A stretch of 64,000 nucleotides of DNA from Gaertneriomyces semiglobifer (GCA_025558075.1 JAHLKF010000002.1:682001-746000), one strand, 5' to 3'. Shown: positions 1-10,878, counted from the first letter of the stretch. Program-made: numbers and translations. The notes: generated from the letters alone by a model not told the origin.

Positions 1-95
1 GCCGACGAAGCTCCGTTCTGGACGTTGTACGCGAGACCAGCGTAAGATCGGGTGGACCACATCCACGGCCGACACCGCTGAACGGTCAGGCTCAT
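1..95 (-). CDS. 5' end of an unidentified gene with a presequence-like N-terminus (partial)
   Basis: An open frame starts at an ATG at 95 on the minus strand and runs off the window edge with no stop (31 codons). The peptide begins MSLTVQRCRPWMWSTRSYAG and is rich in Arg, Ser and hydrophobic residues without acidic residues, as in mitochondrial presequences. It is head-to-head with the SET/MYND gene, 191 bp apart, a spacing common for divergent pairs in this window. I cannot name the protein because only the putative targeting peptide is visible, and a chance ORF of this length is possible. Confidence 0.35.
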   Translation of the reverse strand, partial: MSLTVQRCRPWMWSTRSYAGLAYNVQNGASS

Positions 96-286
96 GGTAA
101 TTTAGTTGAGATAATGAGCAGCTGACAGTATCGACTTGGTTCTGCCTCTTCCGGAGGTCGGCTCGGCAAATGAGCAAGATCTGGTTCGATGCGCGAAGTG
201 TGAGCTCACAACGCGAAGGTTGGTAACAAAAATTCACAAACAACACTTTACTTAGCGCCAATAAAGAAACCACCACAACGGCAGCC

Positions 287-1825
287 ATGACGGATAGAAC
301 AACATTGTTTTTAGAGAAGCATGGTCTCTCGCTGGTTGATCACTCGGTGAAACGGCGTGTTGTTTCAACACGGGCTGCCATTCCGGCCGGAACCGAGGTG
401 TTTCGTTCTCCCGCATTGGCAACCGTCACTCTTGACCATGCATGCCATTACTGCCTTCTCCGGGCGGATGATGCCGGTCATCCTCTAACGCGATGTGCGG
501 CTTGTAAAAGAGCGACCTACTGTGGAAAGGCTTGTCAGCTGGCTGACTGGAAGGGTGGACATTCTCATCTGTGCCGCGTTTGGAAGACAAGAGGTAACTC
601 TACTGGTGGCGAGTGGGAGAAGGATGAGGAGATGCTGATTAAGGTGTTGTCGGCACTGAGCAAAGAGGATGATTCAATGATGAGAATAAATGCGGATACA
701 TTTTTGACCCTTCAAGGGTGTAGCGAAGATCTTGTAGGGCTATCTGCCGCCGAGAACTGGGATAGAGTGGTTGAGCGAGTGAAACAATTGAAATTGCCGA
801 TGCACGTAAATGTAACGACTGAAGCTCTAACGAGCTACCTAGCTCGCTTCCGGAACAACAACTTTAGCGTGCATGATGCAGATTTGTTTGTGGTGGGTGA
901 GGGCACGTTCCCACTTGGTGCATTGCTCAACCATTCCTGTCATCCGAATTGCTCTGTGCTGTACGAGGGAAGGGTACAGATTGTGCGGACCATTAGGGAC
1001 GTTGACGCTGGAGAAGAACTGCTAGGCACGTACGTCGATGGCATGGCATCAAGAGCTGAGCGACAGCAGCTACTGTGGGAAAAATACCAATTTGAGTGCA
1101 CCTGCGAGCGCTGCGGTGGGTCGGATGAACGCCAAAATCGTGAGTACGGTGGCTTCCAGTTAGTAGACCGTTGGCTTACTCCGGCGAGTGGATCGAACGC
1201 CTTGACACCGAACGAAGCGGCAGATGCCAACCGTTGGTTGAAGCCCCAATGTAAGCCTGTAAGACTTTTGCTAGAAACACTCTATCCCGTGGTCTGTGAC
1301 CCTGCTAAAGGTGGCCGGCAAGCCGGACACGGTGACCTGCAAGAGTTCATCACGAGTATATTAGGCGGACTACCGCCGCCGACGTCTCCGGAGAGTGAGT
1401 ATCGAATGGCACACGATTCTTTGCTGCGATACCTTTTGACAGTACCAACGCCCACGTCGCTTGCGTACCCACTTCCTTCACGACCCATGTTCTCGCACTT
1501 TTCAGCAGCTTTGCACCGACATCTGGACACACCCACCCCTTCGCAAGCCTGGCTTTCATTGTACGCCCTGTGCGTTTATCTTGTATCATACGAGCGTTTC
1601 CATCCCATGGTAGGGATACAGTACGTGCTGACTGCCAAGCTATGTTGGAATGCATTACTTGATTCTGATCGGTTAACGGACGAGGCCCTCAAGGCGTTGA
1701 AAAGGCTAATTAACAATGCGGACACTGTAGTCACCAAGAGTCATGGAACGTTGGGATGCTTTCGAGACGACCTTGATGAACTAGGCAAATTGGTGGACGC
1801 CGAGGTGCTGAAGCTGCATAGATAG
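287..1825 (+). CDS. SET and MYND domain protein (SMYD-like lysine methyltransferase)
   Basis: A single-exon gene of 512 codons. A MYND zinc finger lies at about residues 53-96, with the Cys/His spacing CHYC...CAAC...YCGKAC...HSHLC. It is inserted in a split SET domain, whose catalytic core NHSCHPNC is near residue 216. A post-SET cysteine cluster (CTCERCGG) follows near residue 272. This order, SET-N/MYND/SET-C/post-SET, defines the SMYD family, which uses S-adenosylmethionine to methylate lysines on histones and other proteins. The C-terminal 230 residues are probably the helical TPR-like region. The start is the first ATG of the frame. The substrate cannot be told from sequence. Confidence 0.9.
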   Translation: MTDRTTLFLEKHGLSLVDHSVKRRVVSTRAAIPAGTEVFRSPALATVTLDHACHYCLLRADDAGHPLTRCAACKRATYCGKACQLADWKGGHSHLCRVWKTRGNSTGGEWEKDEEMLIKVLSALSKEDDSMMRINADTFLTLQGCSEDLVGLSAAENWDRVVERVKQLKLPMHVNVTTEALTSYLARFRNNNFSVHDADLFVVGEGTFPLGALLNHSCHPNCSVLYEGRVQIVRTIRDVDAGEELLGTYVDGMASRAERQQLLWEKYQFECTCERCGGSDERQNREYGGFQLVDRWLTPASGSNALTPNEAADANRWLKPQCKPVRLLLETLYPVVCDPAKGGRQAGHGDLQEFITSILGGLPPPTSPESEYRMAHDSLLRYLLTVPTPTSLAYPLPSRPMFSHFSAALHRHLDTPTPSQAWLSLYALCVYLVSYERFHPMVGIQYVLTAKLCWNALLDSDRLTDEALKALKRLINNADTVVTKSHGTLGCFRDDLDELGKLVDAEVLKLHR

Positions 1826-2843
1826 TTTTTGTAATAGATAGAACGGTCGCTGATAGGGATTAGAGAGCATTGTTTCATCACTGCACATATATATTACATT
1901 CACACACACTCATGGATGGCATCATTCTAACCTCCGCCCAACCAGCTGCTCACAACAACATCATCCCCGCCAACACACCAAGATGTACAATACCGTACAA
2001 TCCATCCCATCCCATCTCGCATTCACTCACCGCGGTAACCTTAATTCCACTTACGCGTACGCACCAGCTTTTTTCCTATTCCCCCGCCGGTTGACGTCAC
2101 ATCCTTCGAATATCGAACGCGGGGATTATTATCATTGGTGGATGTTAACTCACTTTAACACCGTCGGCCACCACACCGACATCCTCCTTCTCTCGCCCCC
2201 CCCGATTACCTCCAGCAGCAGCAGGCACTTGCATACATACGCTCCCTGTGAGGAGGGCTTTTACATACAAGGACCCATTCTGTGTAGGTCTTATCGTAGG
2301 TTCACTTTAAATCCTCAACCGATCATTCGGCATATTGGTGTCGATCGATACATACTGCGTAAAAAGAAATCACTACGATCGACAACGACATCGCTATTAC
2401 TATTGACACATTGGGTGTCTGTCGACTGACAAGCCGAACTGTTGCCTAACGCCAAGGCACATACATCTTTTTCGAATACAAGTGGTGTCGACAGGTGTGA
2501 TTGCGTGACGGCTTGTGGGATGATTCAGTGTTGACATTTCGGCTGACCTTTGACATTTTATACCTGCTCTACTTCAGCTGGACGTCCAACATCTATTGTC
2601 CACCAAGGGAGAGGAGGACCATATAACCCACGACAGCGGCGCAAGCAATACCATTTCACGAAGGGAAACAAACAGCATCATAGCATCTTGTTTCCTCCAC
2701 TGATCTCGCTCGTTGCCGTTGCTTTCTTGTGGACAGTCCGACACGGCACTTTCATACCCGCATAACGGTTCGCCCCACTTCCTCAAACTATTGCATACCA
2801 TCAAGCATTACCTTCTTCCTAAAACCCCCCGAAAACCACCGTA
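1826..2843. other. intergenic region upstream of the MAPKK gene
   Basis: About 1 kb, rich in C/T tracts and short CA/CT runs. It is probably the 3' UTR of the SMYD gene followed by a long 5' region of the MAPKK gene. Short frames exist on both strands but none has family features or coherent splice structure. I see no RNA gene or repeat. Confidence 0.5.
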
Positions 2844-4404
2844 ATGAACCCGCCCCCGTCTCTGGCAGGCCGCCGCCTGCATCCCAAATTCAGCTTGAAA
2901 ATGGAAAAGCCCATGACACTGTCCCAACTCGGAACGTTCTCCACCCCGTTTGCCAACTTCGCCAAATACGTGTAAGTTACCATCGTCATGATTCCCTGTA
3001 TGCACCACCGTTTCTGATATGCTCTTCGAGAGAAGTGATCCAAGCGGACGACTGAATTTCAATGGCAAAGCGATATTGCATGCATCAGGAGTAGATTTCA
3101 CCAACGGGAACTCGTACAAAATCAACATGAACGAATTGGTACTGCTTGACGAGTTAGGAAAGGGGCAGTATGGCGTAGTACAAAAGGTCCACCATTCACC
3201 GACGAATGTTACAATGGGTGAGACCATTTAGCTGTCATTCCTTGAATACTGTGAAATCTCATGCAGTTCACCACTAAAACAGCAATGAAGGAAATCCGAT
3301 TGGAATTGGACCAAACAAAGCTGAATCAGATCCTAATGGAACTCGACGTCCTACACAAATCGCAGAGTCCGTATATTGTGGAGTTCTACGGGGCATTTTT
3401 TATCGAGTCGTGTGTATACTATTGCATGGAGTATATGGATGCATCGCTGGACAAGCTCTACGGTGACGGGGTACCAGAACCGGTACTGGCCAAAATCACC
3501 TATGCGGTACGTCATGGAATTACCACACTTGACTGGCCCAGACTCGGAAATAGCTTACAATGACAACCTAGATGGTGAATGGTCTTCGATTCCTAAAGGA
3601 TGAATTGTCGATTATCCATCGTGATGTGAAACCGACAAATGTCCTCGTCAATACCAAGGGAGAAGTGAAACTGTGTGATTTCGGAGTGAGCGGACATTTG
3701 GTGCAGTCCATGGCAAAGACAAACATTGGGTGTCAGAGTTATATGGCGGTACGTTGGAACTCGTCGTTCCTCCACTAGTTTCTCTGGTGCGGTGGTGATA
3801 TGCATTGAACCATTCGTTGCTAACTATGGTGGTCCACACATTCCTTCTTTTTTACTTTGTAGCCGGAACGCATAACAACAGCTGAAGCAAGCACATATAC
3901 TGTACAATCCGACGTATGGTCTCTAGGACTCACCCTGGTGGAACTAGCATTAGGGCGGTATCCGTATGGCGGAGGGAAATTCGATTCCGTGTTTGCGCAG
4001 TTGTCCGCGATTGTGAGCGGTCAACCGCCCGAACTTCCTGCCGACAAGTTTTCCCAGGATTGCCGGGATTTTGTGGCGCAATGGTATGGAATATGTGTGA
4101 ACGTGTGCAGGAGGACGAATTGGAACTGAAATTATATTTGTTTCTGTTTCTTCATCTTCATGAACAGTCTCAACAAGAATCCAAAGGAACGACCAAACTA
4201 TGCGCAATTACTGGTGAGTCCGGTTTGGAAGATGTATATGTTGCAAGGAAGAGGCTGCTAACACAGCGTATCGTCCAACAGGATACACCATGGTTGCGAA
4301 AATTCGAATCTGAACCAGTAGATATGGCAGCCTGGGTGCAAGACGCGTTACAGAAGCGGAACGAACGACTTGCACAGCAACAACAGCAGAATGAAGCTCA
4401 ATAG
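2844..4404 (+). CDS. PBS2: MAP kinase kinase of the HOG stress pathway, Pbs2/Wis1 type
   Basis: Seven exons (2844-2971, 3033-3217, 3283-3506, 3572-3748, 3863-4083, 4168-4213, 4282-4404) join into 367 codons with every phase closing. The kinase domain shows the glycine loop GKGQYGVV, the ATP lysine in AMKEI, the catalytic loop [11 protein letters not shown], and the P+1 segment [15 protein letters not shown]. The last is the hallmark of Pbs2/Wis1, not of the Ste7 or Mkk classes. The activation loop Ser and Thr (S-M-A-K-T) are present, so it is a normal target for MAPKKKs. It should phosphorylate a Hog1/p38 kinase in osmotic and oxidative stress. The N-terminus is very short (under 90 residues before the glycine loop) compared with the several hundred of yeast Pbs2. 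Confidence 0.9.
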
Positions 4405-4941
4405 TTGCTCCCCATTATTAAGTAGAGTTGGACCGCTAGCTGTGTATGTAACACCCGAACCCTGGCTCGAAGGTCAGCTTCGGTCGCTGAATTCATTGAA
4501 TTTCTCATTCGCGAGAGGTGTCGGGAAGGGCAACCAAGGCGAAGGCGCCGCTGTCGAGGGAAACAGAGAGCTGCTTTGAGGAAGGCAGGCGAACCATAAG
4601 GACAACGTAGCGAGAGCAAATTTGTATTCCAGACGCCCGACTATGTGTACGAATATGACACGAGGACCATATCCAATGAATACACAAGCGAACTCTATTT
4701 ATCATTTTTGCCATCTAGCGAGTTTTTCATGTACATTGTGTGGAAGCCCGCCTGCGGTCCACAACAAACAAAATCCGATATCTACCTGGCCCAATACGCC
4801 TGGGCCCAAGTTTCCAACGGCACGACTAACACTAAACAAATCTATCGTAAGGTAGGGTGTATAGTAGGTAATATAGGGTGGGGAAAAGGGAATGCCAAAA
4901 TTACGCCGCTCTTGAATCAACGCCCGAAGTCGGTCGCTCGC
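4405..4941. other. convergent intergenic region
   Basis: The 3' sides of the MAPKK gene and the LPMO-like gene meet here. The region holds no convincing coding frame, tRNA or repeat. It is probably two facing 3' UTRs. Confidence 0.5.
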
Positions 4942-5976
4942 TTAAAATATACACTGGATGTACTTTCCAAAGCTGTTGCATCGTGTGCCAGGGGCGCAAG
5001 TAAGTTTTGCTGGGGCAAAGGCGGTTTGACCGGGGTAGCAAACAAGGAACGAGTTGGGACCGTCGCACACCATGAAGTTATCACCTTGGCAACCTGTTCC
5101 TGGTTGCTGGTTGGCGGGCGGCTTGTAGTCGTTACCACCCTTGTTTCCGCCGTTGTTACCGCCAGTGTTTCCTCCAGTGTTTCCTCCAGTGTTTCCTCCA
5201 GTGTTTCCTCCAGTGTTACCGCCAGTGTTTCCACCAGTGTTTCCACCAGTGTTTCCTCCAGTGTTTCCTCCAGTGTTACCTCCAGTGTTTCCTCCAGTGT
5301 TACCTCCAGTGTTACCTCCAGTGTTTCCGCCGTTGTTTCCTCCAGTATTTCCGCCGCTACCACCACCGCTTCCTCTTGTGATCCGCACATCAACACAGTT
5401 CTCGTAGTCCTCTGGGCTAGCCCGTGAAATGTGGGTCCCACTCCATGTCCAGCGAAGAATGCAGTCTGTGCAGCTGATCTGGTCTACGTTTTGGGGTCTG
5501 AATGTCCAATAGTGAATACACATGTCGTTTGTGACGAGACCGGCGGGAAGCTTGCCAGCACATTGTGAGGTTGCTCCAGAGCTCTTATCGGTATCGAACT
5601 GTGCGAGCGGTGGGCGAGCGCAGCCATTGTCACCCGAAACGCTAACAATTGTGGTCCGTTTCGATGTGTCTTGGGCGTCAATGATTTCGACAGCGCATGG
5701 CCCAATGTGCTGAGCACCCAAAGAGAAAGCCTGTGTAAGGGTGAGTTCTCCGCCCTCTGACAAAGTGAGAGGAACTGGATCTCTGCGCGGTGCACCCCGG
5801 CAGAGTCCTCCGTTTGTCGGGTTGCGAAGAGAGTCGATTTGCCTGTCGATCAAGTCGTAGTTGCGAACCTGACCCCTTTGGGAGGACGATAGACGGCCGA
5901 CACCCATCAAGAATCCGTGAGCGGATACGGTCGACACCAAGGAGGCGGCGACGGTTAGAGCTGCAGCGACCTTCAT
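4942..5976 (-). CDS. secreted LPMO-like (chitin-binding type 4-like) protein with Gly/Asn/Thr linker and C-terminal CBM19-like module
   Basis: A single exon of 344 codons. Residues 1-19 are a classic signal peptide ending VSA. Cleavage there exposes His20 (AHGF), the N-terminal copper ligand of lytic polysaccharide monooxygenases. A second candidate ligand, His90, lies in QHIGPC, and the conserved end CILRWTW...YENCVDVRI follows, typical of LPMO/chitin-binding type 4 beta-sandwich folds. Then come about 18 copies of a GGNT-type tetrapeptide and a Cys-rich tail with the CBM19-like spacing CAPGTRC. Predicted role: secreted, copper-dependent oxidative attack on chitin or another glycan. Family assignment within the AA classes cannot be made by eye. 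The related non-catalytic copper-binding X325 proteins also start with His. Confidence 0.8.
   Translation of the reverse strand: MKVAAALTVAASLVSTVSAHGFLMGVGRLSSSQRGQVRNYDLIDRQIDSLRNPTNGGLCRGAPRRDPVPLTLSEGGELTLTQAFSLGAQHIGPCAVEIIDAQDTSKRTTIVSVSGDNGCARPPLAQFDTDKSSGATSQCAGKLPAGLVTNDMCIHYWTFRPQNVDQISCTDCILRWTWSGTHISRASPEDYENCVDVRITRGSGGGSGGNTGGNNGGNTGGNTGGNTGGNTGGNTGGNTGGNTGGNTGGNTGGNTGGNTGGNTGGNTGGNTGGNNGGNKGGNDYKPPANQQPGTGCQGDNFMVCDGPNSFLVCYPGQTAFAPAKLTCAPGTRCNSFGKYIQCIF
5137..5358. repeat. 12-bp coding minisatellite (about 18 units) in the LPMO-like gene
   Basis: On the plus strand the unit is gtttcctccagt with a few third-position variants, such as gttacctccagt and gtttccgccagt. On the coding minus strand it reads Asn-Thr-Gly-Gly. 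The flanking units are degenerate (GGNN, GGNK) and the central ones near-identical, as expected for a tandem array growing from the middle. The same array keeps long frames open on the opposite strand, which are artefacts. Confidence 0.9.
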
Positions 5977-6235
5977 TTTTTTTCAATCAAGACTAAACGG
6001 GAGTAGTATATCTAAATACAAGTAGATCTAAGCAATAATAGAATAGAATATCCGCTGAACCGGCAGCGTCAATTCATAGAATTAGAGAATGTAGATGTGT
6101 GTGTGTGTGTAAGATGCGTCGAGTATGCCTAACGCCGTATATATTATATATATTATGAAGAGAACCCAAGCCAGCAGGGGGGGGACACGTCCAGGTGGCA
6201 CCTTTTTATACTCTGGGCGGTTGGCTGCCAAGTAC

Positions 6236-6256
6236 GTGTGTGTGTGTGTGTGTGTC
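6236..6256. repeat. (GT)n microsatellite
   Basis: An uninterrupted GT dinucleotide run of about 10 units. A shorter one lies near 6096-6112. It is simple-sequence DNA and keeps spurious ORFs open on both strands. Confidence 0.85.
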
Positions 6257-7289
6257 TCCACAAGTTTGTGTGTTGTGGGCAGCGGGGCCGAGCTGCTCCG
6301 ATTGTGTCGTGTCTTGTCGGTTGGATTGGATCTGGATTGCGTGTGTGGATGTGCGGGGGCAAATTCAAAAGGAAGGAAGGAAGCAAGAAGAGAAAGAAGA
6401 AGAAGAGTTGGGGATGGGGAATGGGATGGGGACAATGGGCGCACAAGTGATCCAACCTCATCAGATTTGTGTGCAGCGAAAACCATCCCATCCACAAAAC
6501 GCACAACAGATTTTTCCCGACTGTCGCGCCAACCCCTTTTTGTGATGACCGTGTTTGACGCATCGGGCAGAAACGCGTTCCGTGTTCTCTCGTGGCAAAA
6601 GGCGAAAAAACACGGGGGCTTGACGCGTTCCACGGTATAATTAGTACTTATCGATATCACATTTTACATATGTCGTGGTGCTGGGTGCTTATATTAGGCC
6701 GCTTTTCTCACTTGTTGCTATGATCAACATTCCATGTGAAAGTAATAATGAACTTGCGCCTTTACTTTTTTTCTTTTTGATGACATGATGAGGCAGGCCT
6801 GTTTTCCGCCGACGAACAAAATGCTCATCACAATCGGTATTAGCTAAGCGACAAACGAAATTGAAAAAAAGGCCAAAAGGAAGTTTTGCCAAGGGTCCGT
6901 ATCCGCCTCATCGTTACATTTGTTGCTATCATCGTTCGATATTCTGATCATATCGTGGGAATTTCCGTAAACTCCGCTTGTTGATTGATCTTGTTGAGAT
7001 CCGACACGTTCCTGGGGTCCATCGGAAAAACGATTCGACCTCTCAGACTGATTGAGAACGCTTTTCACGCGTTGGCCATTTGATTGAACCAATTGATGAC
7101 TAGCTCAAGTCAATTCAACATGTCCAACATATCTCTCGTTCCGTAAGTTTCTTGCGAGCCTTCGCCGGCTGGCGCGAAGACCTTGATCATGATGAGTGCT
7201 TGGGCGGTGTATATAATACACGTACCGTACCATCCAATGTGCACTGTGACAAGAGTGCTCGACACCGATGGTGAGCTTGGCGACAGGCA

Positions 7290-7505
7290 CTAACTTTCAG
7301 TACCGTTATGCATAATGGCCAGTAGATACCCCCATTCCCGCAGTGGGTTTCCAATAACTTCTTTGCCATCCGGCTTCTCGACTCGACGCCGAGTTCGCTC
7401 AGAAGCCTCGGATATTTTGAGATCATGTGATTTTGTAGGCGGTACAGTCACAGTGCCACAAACATAACTTACCGAGAAGCCCGTGATCTTACGTGACTTA
7501 TCCAT
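7290..7505 (-). CDS. weak candidate small protein (71 codons), unrecognised
   Basis: An intron-free minus-strand frame starts MDKSRKITGFSVSYVCG and has a charged middle (ERTRRRVEKPDGKEV). Amino-acid composition looks protein-like and it stands alone in a long intergenic space. A strong GT donor (gtaagt) follows codon 11, so a spliced version is possible. It has no recognisable domain, and it could equally be chance coding potential in the MAF1 upstream region. Confidence 0.2.
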   Translation of the reverse strand: MDKSRKITGFSVSYVCGTVTVPPTKSHDLKISEASERTRRRVEKPDGKEVIGNPLREWGYLLAIMHNGTES

Positions 7506-8101
7506 TTATCGATATGCACAGACAGCGTCAGTCCGCGTCACGCGCACGTTCGTCGCCGCGGCGTCCAATTATTCGCATCAGTCAACGACATCAACAAAGC
7601 AGGCAAGCAGGCTTATATAGACTCGCTCCTGGGAATTCGCCAAGGGAGCATAGCAAAGCAGCACACGGTTCATTGTAGCATTTTCAGAGAAGAGGATATC
7701 TCCAGTAGAGGCAGCTGTCAACGACGACGACGACCCATCGACTTTGCACGTTCCTATTTTAGTCCATTCGCCCTATTTTCCCTGGACGAGAGAAGAGGAC
7801 GACTTACGTACCAAGCGTGTTAACATCAACTCACAGAAGACTTTGGTCGAAAGTAACGTGCTTCCCGTCTACTCCGCTTTCACTGCATACACCGACGGTC
7901 TATTATTGGCAGAAAGGCCACCCCGTTTTACTGCCGTAATATGGCACTGGCCTTGCTGGAATTTAACGGCAGAAGAATATTTACTTATTGGAATATCTAC
8001 TCCCCGCGACCTTCACTTCGAAATAGTTTGCCATCTTGGAGTTGATTCGATATCTGTATCACATCTCCGAAACTGTAACTACTGTAACGACGTCAGACAG
8101 A

Positions 8102-9119
8102 ATGAAATACCTCACAGATAACGACTCGCTGGAAAACATAAATAATCAGCTATCATGTATCGATACTGGAGATTGCCGGTTATTTGGACGCGTTGAGGCG
8201 TATTCATGTATGTAAAGCGATGCGTTGATATCGTGTGCAGGTCTGGCTACATCGTAACCCACCTTTTCATAGGCAAGAATACCGAAGACGACAAACGTCT
8301 AAAGAAGCACGTAGATGAAAAGTATCCCGCCATCGATGGTATCGTAGAAATCGGGTCGTGGCAATCACCGCATTCACCCAGCAAGCAGAGCCCTCTGAAC
8401 GAAACAATATCCCGGCGAACCTTTTTCTACCTTTTGGCTACTTTGAATGCCGCGTTTCCGGATTATGATTTTAGCGATCTTAGTCCTGATGTCTTCAGTC
8501 GAATTCCCTTAAGCATTGTGGCGAATACCGTGAATACCACCTTATTAGTACATCTGGGGATCGATAGTGAAGCACATGCTGTGGGGGCCAAGATTTGGGC
8601 TGCCATTGATGAAGTGATTGATCTCAACGACAGTGAGCTGTACAGCTTCAATCCCGACGGGGAGTTTGAACCCGATTGTGAGGAGCAAGCCAACTTGTGA
8701 GTGAACTTTCCTACCATTCCGGGACTGCGGGTCCTTGTTGCATTGGCTTACAGATGTGGGCGTTTCAGGTGGAGCTTTTATTACTTTTTCCTCAATCGCA
8801 AGTTGAAGAGGATCGTTTTCTTCACGGCGCGCGCTGTCAGGTACGGCTACGCTGTTGTGTTATCGGAGCTCGGGCAGAAATTCACACGCATACATCAGCT
8901 GTTTGGCACCCATGCAGCCTGAAGAGAAGAATATAATATACATGCTTGACGACTCCAACAGCCAAAGCGTGGAAGATCTGACAATGTACGATGGCGATAG
9001 CAGACAGTACGTGGCTCTTATTGATGCTTGATTTACTTGTTTCGTCGCTCGCTAACCGCTAAAACTCTCGTAGAGGATTGTCATATGAGCAGTATGCCAT
9101 GGAGCAGCTAAATGTGTAG
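8102..9119 (+). CDS. MAF1: MAF1, repressor of RNA polymerase III
   Basis: Five exons (8102-8207, 8273-8696, 8769-8840, 8899-9006, 9074-9119) close into 251 codons. The family signatures are in order: the N-terminal block TGDCRLFGRVEAYSCK, the central block RRTFFYLLATLNAAFPDYDF, and WSFYYFFLNRKLKRIVFF. An acidic tail follows with EEKNIIYMLDDS. MAF1 binds Pol III and blocks tRNA and 5S transcription under starvation or stress, and its phosphorylation controls nuclear entry. I placed the first splice by restoring the universal YSC-Lys motif, which no other donor/acceptor pair preserves. The variable phospho-linker is shorter than in yeast. Confidence 0.93.
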
Positions 9120-9321
9120 TCACTTCTTCTCTCTGCGACTGTTCAACCCGGTGCGCGGCAGAAATTTCGCTTCGTGTGCCAGTTCAATGATTTTGTATTT
9201 TTGGTTTACACCCTTGCAGAAGTGTAGTAATATTAGTTACTGATCGAAATGAATGGAATGGATATCTGCAACTCTCGAGTATTCCACACATTGCCGATTT
9301 TACGCGATAAGTGAGGAGCCA

Positions 9322-10878
9322 TTACAATGCAGTCTGCTCATCTAATTTTTCCATGATCTCTTCCAAGTCTTCATCCGGTAAAGATATCAAGCCCGATAAT
9401 TCGTCCGGCGGCACCAAGTCCTGTTTCGTCACGAGGTATTGCTTCCAAAGATCTCGCGCCAGTGATTTATCTCTTTCGACTCCTTTCCCAAACCAGTAAC
9501 ATCGCGCCAGGCAATGCAATGACTCGCTCTCACCCGACGCTACAGCGTTTTCATAAAAGTCGGCAGCCTTTGCACGATCTTTTACGCATCCATCTCCATG
9601 CCAGTAGAGGTCCCCGAGTATCTTGAGACTATGATTGTCTCCCTGACGAGCCGCTTCCTCATAGTACGCAAATGCGAGGGGCAGGTTTGGTTTATCATCC
9701 GGTGCGCCGTCGCCTGTTCGATAGCAATCTGCCAGCGCGCGAAGCGAAGGCATCGTTGTACCTTGTTTTGCGGCCTCGGCGTATAACCTAAACGCGTGTG
9801 ATCTGTCTTGGGGAACGCCGTCCTCCCCATTGTAGAAAATGTCCGCTGCGGCCGCCCGAGATGACAGGTCCCCTTCCGAAGCGGCTTTCATGTATAACTG
9901 CACCGCCGTAACCACGTCCTTTGCAAGGACGTCTTTGAATCCTTTTTGATGCGCCTGTGCGAGGGAGCGTAAAGCGAATGGGTCACCATCTGCCGCTGCG
10001 CGCTGCATGTACCGCAGAAGCCTTGAATGTATGGACTCCTCTTCCTCCTGATAATCTTCAAGAAGTGTGTTGTCGGGCAGTTGCTGATCTGACGGTAATA
10101 TTTGTTTATGCGGGGTATTGTCTGGTGCCATAATATGCTCGTAGTAGTATCGCACGAGTATGGATGTAGCATGACTGTCGCCCTTGGCGGCAGCTTTTTC
10201 CCAATATTCCATGGCTTTGAGAACATCCACTGCACCTACTCCTTCGCCCGTCGCGTAACAGTGGGCCACTCTCTTGATGCTAGATATGTCTCCATCCTGA
10301 TTCGCCGCTTTCAACCAAAGCCGGAAAGCCTGGCGTTGAGCAGGTGAACCGCGCAATTTCTTATCTGAACGATCTGTACCGTCATATTCGTCCTCGTCTA
10401 GGTCGTCCAACCCGTCTTCTTCCTCATCTGTGTCGTTTTGCCTTCGATTCGCACTGGCGCTCTCCTCGCCTTCTGACCAGAGCCACCCTGCCAATATTTT
10501 CGCCGCCAACACATCGCGCTCTTTGGCGGCTTCGCGCATCCACCTCCTTGCCTCGCCTTTGCGCCCGGTACTCCATAACCGCATGGCAGCCTTTCTTGCA
10601 CCTTCGGTGACTCCTGCCCTCGCGGCATTGATGTAGCAGTGTATGGCTCGGGATTGGGTGTCCTCTCGTTCTTCATCGGATAGATCATCCAGACGTCCGT
10701 TGTCCAGCTCGTAAAATATCCTACATGTACAGCACGTTTATTACTATAACTCGAAGTAATGGTATGCGAAGGGTTGCTTAGCATCTTCGACTTACCAATC
10801 ACCGTGGCGAATCATAGCGATGGGATCTGACCCATCGGGGATTTCCCTCAACATGTGCAGAACATCCTCCTCTCCCAT
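9322..10878 (-). CDS. Sel1-like repeat protein
   Basis: Two exons (10796-10878 and 9322-10720) give 493 codons from the ATG at 10878. At least seven Sel1-like (TPR-type, about 36 residue) repeats are visible, with the consensus A..W..AA..GD..A...L...Y..G.GV..D...A. An acidic low-complexity segment (DEEEDGLDDLDEDEYD) separates the N-terminal repeats from the rest. Sel1 arrays are protein-protein scaffolds, as in Hrd3/SEL1L of ER-associated degradation or chitin synthase activator Chs4-like proteins. I see no signal peptide or membrane segment in this model, so neither role is assigned. The true start may lie upstream (see 10879-11276). Confidence 0.8.

Larger units (their letters stand above)
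5977..8101. other. gene-poor 2.1 kb intergenic region with GT microsatellites
   Basis: This is the divergent upstream region of the LPMO-like gene (minus) and MAF1 (plus). It contains (GT)n runs near 6096-6112 and 6236-6256, a TATA-rich stretch at 6138-6157 (tatatattatatatattatg) and a G/A-rich block at 6365-6440. Apart from one weak small ORF listed separately, I see no coding region and no RNA gene. Confidence 0.5.

Noticed and set aside
1870..2804. Several 60-150 codon ORFs upstream of the MAPKK gene
   Set aside because: All are C/T-rich low-complexity translations without splice logic. The region behaves like UTR and promoter.
4645..5427. 260-codon plus-strand ORF with a repeated SSVSSSV protein
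   Set aside because: It is the antisense shadow of the 12-bp minisatellite in the LPMO-like gene. The minus strand has a signal peptide, conserved Cys and domain order, and this one has none.
6082..6660. 192-codon minus-strand ORF and overlapping plus-strand ORFs
   Set aside because: They are kept open by GT/CA microsatellites and a G/A-rich block. Translations are low-complexity and match nothing.
7744..8121. 125-codon ORF overlapping the MAF1 start
   Set aside because: It starts at a TTG, overlaps the MAF1 start in another frame and has no family features.
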